Assembly (NCBI GenBank): GCA_039812845.1
Contig: JBDIBK010000105.1
Coordinates: forward strand, 1 to 14,318
DNA length: 14,318 nucleotides
Origin: JACTMJ01 sp039812845
Lineage (GTDB): Bacteria; Acidobacteriota; Terriglobia; Bryobacterales; Bryobacteraceae
Direction of reading: 5' to 3'
Shown here: positions 7,505 to 13,061 of the stretch, in pieces
Layout: every line of letters begins with the position of its first letter
How positions within the stretch are numbered: position 1 is the first letter of the stretch
Translations under genes and position numbers: made by a program
Notes under the pieces: generated by a model
Databases searched by the model: none
The model's input: the letters and a program-made list of their open reading frames with translations, nothing else
What the model was told of the DNA's origin: nothing

Positions 7505-7527
7505 ATCGGAAAACCGGAATTCAGGCT

Positions 7528-7581
7528 GCGGGTTCCTGATCTTCCGCTTACCAATCCGCTATTCTATCAGCCGGAACCCGC
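7528..7581. repeat. Inverted repeat with 9-bp arms around a possible promoter
   Basis: GCGGGTTCC (7528-7536) and GGAACCCGC (7573-7581) are perfect reverse complements. After a bulge, TGAT (7537-7540) pairs with ATCA (7566-7569). The right arm lies just upstream of a minus-strand TGATAGAAT (7561-7569), which reads as an extended -10. Such a layout could be an operator or an RNA stem; no regulator is identified. Confidence 0.45.
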
Positions 7582-7687
7582 CGGTGCCTTGAGAAAAGCC
7601 ACATAAGAAAAACCGTGGGGGTGTACTTCCGTGGGGAAGGTGCGGCGGGAATGCTTCGAGGCGCGCCCTTCGGCGGGCGTGCGGCGG

Positions 7688-8086
7688 CTAATCGTCGTGC
7701 TTCCGCGCCATGTGCTCGATCAGAATGCAGCGATCCTGCACGACGTCCAGCCCGGCTTGGCGTGCGCGTTCCGCCGCTTCCTCATGCACGATGCCTTGCT
7801 GCATCCAAATGACTTTCGCGCCTCTGGCTATGGCTGCGTCGACAATTGCCGGCACATATTCCGGACGCCGGAAGATGTCCACAATTTCGAGTTCGCCGGG
7901 GACGGAAGCGAGATCTGGCACGGCCGGGATGCCCTCGAATTCCGCAATCAGGGGGTTCACCGGCACAATCTCATAGCCTTCCCGCAGCAGGTAGCGCGAG
8001 ACGCCATTGCTCGCCCGGGTGCGGTCGTTGGAAATGCCCACGACGGCGATCTTCCGGTAGCGGCGGAGAATCTCTTTGGGAGTCAT
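7688..8086 (-). CDS. CoA-binding domain protein (CoA_binding_2, YccU-like)
   Basis: This small single-domain Rossmann protein (132 residues from ATG 8086) matches the CoA_binding_2 family. Visible marks are the opening strand KIAVVGISNDRTRASNGVSR, which includes the nucleotide-binding glycine turn, then GYEIVPVNP, and the later GAKVIWMQQGI. Family members resemble the CoA-binding domain of succinyl-CoA synthetase and bind CoA or a related nucleotide; most have no assigned reaction. It has no signal peptide or membrane segment. The start is uncertain: GTG 8095 would add three residues and leave one base after the kinase stop (TAG, 8097-8099). Either way the gene is tightly linked to the kinase and probably translated with it. 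It could report CoA or acyl-CoA status to the kinase, but that is inference from position alone. Confidence 0.82.
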   Translation of the reverse strand: MTPKEILRRYRKIAVVGISNDRTRASNGVSRYLLREGYEIVPVNPLIAEFEGIPAVPDLASVPGELEIVDIFRRPEYVPAIVDAAIARGAKVIWMQQGIVHEEAAERARQAGLDVVQDRCILIEHMARKHDD

Positions 8087-8096
8087 CGGCTTCACT

Positions 8097-10157
8097 CTAT
8101 TGCAGGTCGGCGTTGATCTGCACCGCCGAATCTTCGCTCACCCGCACGTTCCTTTCCACCCGCCGGCCGTCTTTCTCGACGCTCACGCGGTACTCGCCGG
8201 GAAGCAGACGCAGGGTGAGCGGCGTTACGCCCGCCTGGCGCTCCCCGTTGACGGCGATGGAGGCTCCGGGCGGGCTGGAGGTCACCCGCACCATGCCCAC
8301 GCGCCGTTCCAGCTTGACGCTGACGGTCTCCCCGAATTCTTTGAGATCAACCAGCTTGATCTCGTTTCGATAGCCGGTGAGGCGCACCGAGTAAGTATGG
8401 CGGCCGAGCGGGAGATCGAGCGAACAGGGGGTTTCACAGCTATACTTCGCCTCCGCGTCCACGGTGACCGAAGCACCCGGGGGGTCGCTCATAAAGCGGA
8501 TGCTGGCCAGCCGGGCGGCGGGGCGCTCCGGGCCCCTGGGCTTCGCGGGTTCGGGCTGCGCGCGCGCCACCGGTGCCGCCGCGGGTTCGGGCGCGGCAGC
8601 AGCCTCGGGATGGGCAGTTTCCGGGTTGGAGGCTTCCGGCGCGGCCGCTCCGGCGTCCGAACTGCCAGAAGCTGCGTTCGCCTCCGTTTCGGGTGACGAC
8701 GAAGGCTCCGCCATGTCGCCCGTGGCGGGCGTTCCCTCCGTGGCCGATGGCCGGTCACCGGCTCCCGCGTCGGACGCGGTCTCGGGGGGCTGCCGCGTGA
8801 TTCCCGGCACGGAGAGGCCGCCCAGTCCGAAGAAGGCCGCCGCCAGGAACCCGGCCACAGCCAGAAAGCTCAAGATTGCCACCCAGACCCCGCGCTGCCG
8901 GGCCTGCCGCTCCCGCCGCTCTTCTTCCTGCACATCCCGCAGCCAGGCCGGTTGCGAGGAGCCGGGCAGTTCCAGCGTTTCCGATTGAGATGGGTCCGCG
9001 CCGGTGATGAAGCCGCCCTGCGATGCGCCAACCAGCGGGCGTTCGGGAGCGGAAAGGGGCGGTGACGCAGCCGCGTCCGCTCTGAGGGGCAACGCCGGCG
9101 CTTCCGCTCTGGGAGGCGGCAGCGTGGGAACCCAAACCGGCTCTTCGGCGGCCGGGGCGGAGGGCCGGGGCGTCACCGGCGCGGGCGGATTCGTCTCACG
9201 AGGGCGCTCCGTCTCCACTGGCAGTTTCGCCGCTGTGGGCAATTTCGCCGCTGGCGGCAGTTTCGTCGCTGGCGGCGTGTCGCCCAGCGTGGGCAAGGTC
9301 TGGCTCATCCCGCGCGGGAGCGCGTACCAGCCGGGCGTGGCGGCGCAGGCCTCGGCGAGGGCATCGACGAACGCGAGGCAGGAGGAATAGCGGTTCGCCG
9401 CTTCCTTGGCCATCGCCCGTTCCAGCACTTTGCCGATTTCGGCGCTCAGGCTGCGGTTGAGCAGGGTGGCGTCGGGCGAAGGCTGGTGGGCGATTCGGTA
9501 GAACAGGGCGGGCAGTGTTTCCGCCACGAAGGGCTTCTCGCCGGTCAGCAGTTCGAAAGCGATCACGCCGAGGGAGAACTGGTCCGCACGGCCATCGACG
9601 GCGGTCCCGGCGATCTGCTCCGGGGACATGTAATCCGGCGTGCCCAGCATGCCGCCGCCCTGTGTGACGCTGGAGGCGTGCGCGATCTTGGCGATGCCGA
9701 AGTCCGTGATTCTCACCCTGCCGTTGGGCGTCACCATGATATTCGGCGGTTTGATGTCGCGATGAACGATGCCGCGGCTGTGGGCGAAGTCGAGCGCTTC
9801 GGCCATCTGCCGCAGCAGGGAAAGCAGGGTCTCGCGGGAAAGCTCCCGGCGGTTCTCGAGCAGCCGTTCGAGGCTGTCCCCTTCCACGTATTCCATGGAA
9901 ATGTAGGAGAGGCCGTTCTGCTCGTCCACATCGTAAATGGTGACGATATTCTCGTGCGAGAGAATGCCCGCCGATTGGGCTTCCCGCACGAGCCGCTCCC
10001 GCAGCCGCTGGAGCTTCTCCGCGTCGGCGAAATCGCTCAGCCGGATGGTCTTGAGCGCCACAGAGCGGCCGATGCGGGTATCGCGGGCCAGATAGACAAC
10101 ACCCATCGCGCCGCGCCCCAGTTCCCGCTCGATTTCGTAACGCCCAATCCGCTGCAT
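8097..10157 (-). CDS. Membrane-anchored Ser/Thr protein kinase with two PEGA domains
   Basis: The 686-residue product is a PknB-type (Hanks) kinase. The N-terminal cytoplasmic kinase domain (about 7-270) has the glycine loop ELGRGAMGVVY, ATP lysine K36 (VALK), helix-C glutamate E59, catalytic HRDIKPPN (D134), DFG (D152) and GTPDYMSPEQ, so it should be active. A proline-rich segment with short repeats (about 285-400) and an Arg/Glu-rich stretch precede one membrane helix (about 423-446). Outside, an Ala/Pro/Glu-rich stalk (447-550) carries two PEGA domains (about 551-620 and 621-686), each with the PPGAS motif. PEGA domains are thought to bind surface or envelope ligands. PEGA 1 holds a CETPC cysteine pair that could form a disulfide. 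ATG 10157 is preferred over ATG 10169, which lies within the likely -10 box. Targets are unknown. Confidence 0.93.
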   Translation of the reverse strand: MQRIGRYEIERELGRGAMGVVYLARDTRIGRSVALKTIRLSDFADAEKLQRLRERLVREAQSAGILSHENIVTIYDVDEQNGLSYISMEYVEGDSLERLLENRRELSRETLLSLLRQMAEALDFAHSRGIVHRDIKPPNIMVTPNGRVRITDFGIAKIAHASSVTQGGGMLGTPDYMSPEQIAGTAVDGRADQFSLGVIAFELLTGEKPFVAETLPALFYRIAHQPSPDATLLNRSLSAEIGKVLERAMAKEAANRYSSCLAFVDALAEACAATPGWYALPRGMSQTLPTLGDTPPATKLPPAAKLPTAAKLPVETERPRETNPPAPVTPRPSAPAAEEPVWVPTLPPPRAEAPALPLRADAAASPPLSAPERPLVGASQGGFITGADPSQSETLELPGSSQPAWLRDVQEEERRERQARQRGVWVAILSFLAVAGFLAAAFFGLGGLSVPGITRQPPETASDAGAGDRPSATEGTPATGDMAEPSSSPETEANAASGSSDAGAAAPEASNPETAHPEAAAAPEPAAAPVARAQPEPAKPRGPERPAARLASIRFMSDPPGASVTVDAEAKYSCETPCSLDLPLGRHTYSVRLTGYRNEIKLVDLKEFGETVSVKLERRVGMVRVTSSPPGASIAVNGERQAGVTPLTLRLLPGEYRVSVEKDGRRVERNVRVSEDSAVQINADLQ
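9220..9273 (-). repeat. Three 18-base tandem repeats in the kinase linker
   Basis: Three adjacent 18-base units (9220-9237, 9238-9255, 9256-9273) differ by few bases and encode successive six-residue units of the type K-L-P-(P/T)-A-A in the cytoplasmic linker between kinase and membrane helix. Being in frame, they can vary in copy number without breaking the gene. Confidence 0.8.
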
Positions 10158-10167
10158 ACGCGTTGCC

Positions 10168-10173
10168 ATTGTA
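10168..10173 (-). promoter_or_regulatory. -10 box of the kinase promoter
   Basis: Minus-strand TACAAT ends ten bases before ATG 10157 and overlaps the alternative ATG 10169. Transcription would start about four bases before, or at, codon 10157. A T8 run (minus strand, 10199-10206) lies upstream; no clear -35 is seen. Confidence 0.5.
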
Positions 10174-10235
10174 ACGCATCAAAAGCGCCAAACGCCTGAA
10201 AAAAAAGGGCGCAAAACAGGCCCGAAAAGGCTCAT

Positions 10236-10244
10236 TGCTACAAT
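10236..10244 (+). promoter_or_regulatory. Extended -10 of the ftsY promoter
   Basis: TGC-TACAAT is an extended -10 element. It ends eight bases before ATG 10253, giving a leaderless or nearly leaderless ftsY mRNA. It faces away from the kinase -10 with 62 bases between the two elements. There is no good -35, which an extended -10 can partly replace. Confidence 0.55.
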
Positions 10245-10252
10245 GGAAGCGA

Positions 10253-11203
10253 ATGATTCAAACGCTTTTTGGGTCCGTGCCGCAAGAACCCACTTTCTTA
10301 GAGAAGCTCCAGCAGGGGATTCGCAAAACCCGCGAAGGGCTCACGGGCAAGCTCGAAGATCTCTTCTCCGGCCGGAAGACGATCGATGCGGATCTGCTCG
10401 AAGAACTGGAATATGTGCTGATCGGAGCGGACATCGGCGTGCGCACGACGGGCGAGATTCTCGAATCGGTAAGGCAGAAACTGGACCGCAAGCAGTTGAA
10501 GGAGATCGACGAACTGCGAACGGTAATCCGGGAGCACCTGCTCGAGGTGCTTCGGCAGCCGGAGCGCCCGCTTCCCCAGGTGAAGCAGCCGCCCGCCGTG
10601 GTGCTTGTGATCGGCGTGAACGGCGCGGGCAAGACGACTTCCATCGGCAAGCTGGCGGCGCGTTACAAGCTGGAAGGCCATTCCGTGCTGCTCGCCGCGG
10701 CCGACACGTTCCGCGCCGCGGCCATCGAACAGCTTGAGGTCTGGGGCCAGCGCACGGGCTGCGACGTCATCCGGCAAAAGCAGGGCGCGGACCCGAGCGC
10801 CGTCGTATACGACGCGATTCAGGCCGCCATCGCCCGCAAGGTGGACTACATCATCGTCGACACGGCCGGCCGCCTGCATACGAAAGACAACCTGATGGCG
10901 GAACTCGAAAAGATCACGCGCACCACCCGGAAGCTGATTCCGGATGCGCCGCACGAGGTTCTTCTGGTGCTGGACGGAACCACGGGGCAGAACGGGCTCG
11001 AACAGGCCAAGCGTTTCACGGAGACGGCGGGGGCCACCGGCATTATTCTTACGAAACTGGATGGAACGGCGAAGGGGGGCGTGGTGGTGCCCATCGCGCG
11101 CGAGCTGAATCTGCCCATTCGTTATATTGGTGTCGGCGAGAAGGCCGACGACCTGCTGCCCTTCGACGCAGCCGAGTTCATCCATTCGATTTTCAAGAAC
11201 TGA
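10253..11203 (+). CDS. ftsY: Signal recognition particle receptor FtsY
   Basis: FtsY is the membrane-associated GTPase that receives SRP-ribosome complexes and hands nascent membrane proteins to SecYEG. The 316-residue product has only the NG core. The helical N domain (about 1-100) is followed by the G domain with G1 GVNGAGKTT (K127), the insertion-box DTFRAAAIEQL, G3 DTAGRL (D203) and G4 TKLDGTAKGG (T267-D270). The long acidic A domain of E. coli FtsY is absent, as in many bacteria; the short N-terminus MIQTLFGSV could help membrane contact. ATG 10253 is chosen because TACAAT lies just upstream; TTG 10235 precedes that box. There is no Shine-Dalgarno site, consistent with leaderless translation. 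It is followed after 19 bases by ribD, so it leads an ftsY-ribD-ribE operon. Confidence 0.97.
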   Translation: MIQTLFGSVPQEPTFLEKLQQGIRKTREGLTGKLEDLFSGRKTIDADLLEELEYVLIGADIGVRTTGEILESVRQKLDRKQLKEIDELRTVIREHLLEVLRQPERPLPQVKQPPAVVLVIGVNGAGKTTSIGKLAARYKLEGHSVLLAAADTFRAAAIEQLEVWGQRTGCDVIRQKQGADPSAVVYDAIQAAIARKVDYIIVDTAGRLHTKDNLMAELEKITRTTRKLIPDAPHEVLLVLDGTTGQNGLEQAKRFTETAGATGIILTKLDGTAKGGVVVPIARELNLPIRYIGVGEKADDLLPFDAAEFIHSIFKN

Positions 11204-11222
11204 GTTGCAAGAGAGTGACGCC

Positions 11223-12326
11223 ATGAACCAGGACGCCACATTCCTTCGCGAGGCGCTGGACCTTGCGGCCAAGGGCCGGACGATGACGAGCCCGAACCCG
11301 GCGGTGGGCGCGCTGGTGGTGCGCGATGGCAAGGCGATCGGCCGTGGTTTCTACACCTGGAACGGCGTGCGGCATGCCGAGATTCTTGCTCTTGAAGAAG
11401 CCGGGGATGCGCGCGGCGCGACGGTCTACGTCACGCTGGAACCCTGCTCCCACACGGGCAGAACGCCGCCTTGCAGTGAGGCTCTGATTGCGGCCGGGGT
11501 TTCCCGCGTGGTTTGCGCCATGAAAGATCCCAACCCGCTCGTGAGCGGCAAAGGGTTTGCCGCGCTTCGCGAGGCGGGAATCCAGGTGGATTTGTTGCCC
11601 GAATTCGCGGAAGAAGCGGCCAAGCTGAACGAAGCGTTCGTCCACTTCATGCGAACCGGACGCCCGCTGGTGATGCTGAAATCCGCCGTCACGCTGGATG
11701 GCAAGATCGCCGCCCCCTGGGATAACTCCGGCTGGATCACGAGCGAACGCGCCCGCGCCCATGTGCAGGAGCTTCGCCATGGGTGCGACGCGATTCTTAC
11801 GGGAATCGGCACCCTTCTCGCGGACGATTGCCTGCTTACGGACCGCTCCGGAGTGGAACGCTCCCGGCCGCTGCTCCGGATTGTGGTGGATTCCATGCTG
11901 CGCACGCCCATCGATTCGAAGATGGTTCGCAGTTGCCAGAACGATGTGCTCATCGCCACCACCTCGGCCGCGGCGGAGGCCAAGCGGCAGTCGCTGGAGA
12001 ACGCCGGTGTCCAGGTGCTGCCCTTCGACGGCTCTCGCGGCCGCGTGAGTTTGCGCAAGCTCGTGGATTACCTCGCCACGCAGCGCTGCCTCTCGCTGAT
12101 GATCGAGGCGGGCAGCAAGATCAACTGGGCGGCTCTTGAAGAAGAGATCGTCGACAAGATTTTCTTCTATTACGCACCGAAGATCCTCGGCGGGTTGAAC
12201 AGCCTGCCGGTGGCCGGCGGCACGGGCAAATTGAGCCGGGCCGAGGCGATCCTGTTTGAGCGGGTCCGGATCCATCCCATCCCGCCCGACGAGTTCGCCG
12301 TCGAAGCCTACGTTGTGAAAGGCTAG
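11223..12326 (+). CDS. ribD: Bifunctional riboflavin biosynthesis deaminase/reductase RibD
   Basis: RibD deaminates 2,5-diamino-6-ribosylamino-4(3H)-pyrimidinone 5'-phosphate and then reduces the ribosyl chain with NADPH, two early steps of riboflavin synthesis. The 367-residue product is the usual length. The N-terminal deaminase (about 1-145) has TSPNPAVGALVV, the zinc ligand and proton shuttle in HAE (H51, E53), and the two zinc cysteines in EPCSHTGRTPPC (C75, C84). The reductase half starts at PLVMLKSAVTLDGKIA and contains WITSERARAHVQELRHGCDAIL and the G-x-G-T-L-L-A-D-D block. Both activities should be intact. ATG 11223 has a purine-rich ribosome site (AAGAGAG, 11209-11215); the frame is open further back into ftsY, but without family similarity. 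ribE follows after four bases. No FMN riboswitch precedes it. Confidence 0.97.
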   Translation: MNQDATFLREALDLAAKGRTMTSPNPAVGALVVRDGKAIGRGFYTWNGVRHAEILALEEAGDARGATVYVTLEPCSHTGRTPPCSEALIAAGVSRVVCAMKDPNPLVSGKGFAALREAGIQVDLLPEFAEEAAKLNEAFVHFMRTGRPLVMLKSAVTLDGKIAAPWDNSGWITSERARAHVQELRHGCDAILTGIGTLLADDCLLTDRSGVERSRPLLRIVVDSMLRTPIDSKMVRSCQNDVLIATTSAAAEAKRQSLENAGVQVLPFDGSRGRVSLRKLVDYLATQRCLSLMIEAGSKINWAALEEEIVDKIFFYYAPKILGGLNSLPVAGGTGKLSRAEAILFERVRIHPIPPDEFAVEAYVVKG

Positions 12327-12330
12327 CCGC

Positions 12331-12978
12331 ATGTTCACCGGCATCATTGAAGAAGTGGGCAGTGTGGAACGCCTGCTGCCTCGCGCCGGCGGATCGGAAA
12401 TCCGCATCCGCGCCGGGAAGGTGACGGAGGGAACCCGCGAGGGCGATTCCATTTCCGTGAGCGGCGTCTGCCTCACGGCGAGAAATGCTGGGCCAGCCGG
12501 ATTCAGCGCGGACGTTTCGCCCGAAACCCTTGAGCGCACCAGTCTCAGCCAGCTTCGTGCCGGTTCGCTTGTGAATCTGGAGCGCGCCCTGCTGCCCAGC
12601 TCCCGCATGGGCGGGCACATTGTGCAGGGCCACGTGGACGGCCTGGGCCGCATCCACGAACTGAAGGAACTGGGCGACGGAAACTGGTGGCTCAGCGTGG
12701 AAGTTCCCGCCGAACTGGAGTGCTTCTGTGTTTTCAAAGGCTCCATTTCCATTGATGGCGTCAGCCTCACCGTCGCGAAGCTGGCGGGCAACCTGCTTTC
12801 GGTGGCCGTGATTCCGCATACGTGGGCGAACACCACGATGCGAAGCTATCGGCAGGGTGGCGTCGTGAACCTCGAGACCGACATCATCGCGAAGTACGTG
12901 GAGAAAATGCTGGCCGCTCGCGAACTTGCGGGGAAGGTCGGCCTCACGGAATCGAAGCTGCGCGAGTTGGGGTATTGA
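12331..12978 (+). CDS. ribE: Riboflavin synthase alpha subunit
   Basis: Riboflavin synthase dismutates two 6,7-dimethyl-8-ribityllumazine molecules to riboflavin and the pyrimidinedione substrate of lumazine synthase. The 215-residue product has the two homologous lumazine-binding barrels. The first (about 1-90) begins MFTGIIEEVGSV and contains SVSGVCLT; the second (about 94-190) begins GGHIVQGHVDGLG and contains SIDGVSLTV and IPHTWANTT. The MFTGI start is fully conserved in the family, so ATG 12331 is secure; AAAGG (12318-12322) is its ribosome site. Only four bases separate it from ribD, so the two are co-translated. The middle genes of the pathway (ribBA, ribH) are not in this window. No clear terminator follows, only a weak TGTGC/GCACA pairing (13000-13020). 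Confidence 0.97.
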   Translation: MFTGIIEEVGSVERLLPRAGGSEIRIRAGKVTEGTREGDSISVSGVCLTARNAGPAGFSADVSPETLERTSLSQLRAGSLVNLERALLPSSRMGGHIVQGHVDGLGRIHELKELGDGNWWLSVEVPAELECFCVFKGSISIDGVSLTVAKLAGNLLSVAVIPHTWANTTMRSYRQGGVVNLETDIIAKYVEKMLAARELAGKVGLTESKLRELGY

Positions 12979-13034
12979 GCCCCGATGCCCCCCTCTCATG
13001 TGCTGGAGGCAGGGCGCACAGTGCAGGATCCCGT

Positions 13035-13040
13035 TAGAAT
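13035..13040 (+). promoter_or_regulatory. Possible -10 box of the M61 peptidase gene
   Basis: TAGAAT lies 21 bases before ATG 13062, giving a leader of about 15 bases with no Shine-Dalgarno site. It falls in the 83-base gap after ribE, the only place a separate promoter could sit. No -35 match is seen. Confidence 0.35.
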
Positions 13041-13061
13041 GACAGTTTCCCCTGTTTCGAC

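Larger units (their letters stand above)
7322..7687. other. Non-coding region between gltA and the CoA-binding gene
   Basis: This 366-base gap has no convincing gene; the longest frames run through inverted repeats, lack ribosome sites and resemble no family. It holds, left to right: a -10-like region near gltA; a GTTCC-TATCC-GGAAC hairpin (7397-7411) beside an A6 run (7412-7417); a near-palindrome (7423-7437); a 55-base hairpin (7450-7504); a long inverted repeat (7528-7581) enclosing an extended -10-like word (minus strand TGATAGAAT, 7561-7569); a CTTCC/GGAAG hairpin (7626-7639); and an 8-position hairpin (7661-7682) with one wobble, just after the CoA-binding stop. The last could be that gene's terminator, though it lacks a T run. 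Confidence 0.6.

Noticed and set aside
7356..7592. A 78-codon plus-strand frame upstream of gltA
   Set aside because: It runs through the inverted repeats, lacks a ribosome site and looks random in composition.
10158..10169. ATG 10169 as the kinase start
   Set aside because: It overlaps the likely -10 box, so it would not be transcribed; MQRIGRYEIERELG from 10157 looks like a normal kinase N-terminus.
11204..11222. FMN riboswitch before ribD
   Set aside because: The gap is only 19 bases, and the typical FMN element is far longer.
11193..12836. A 547-codon minus-strand frame opposite ribD and ribE
   Set aside because: Shadow of two well-identified enzymes, with no family similarity.
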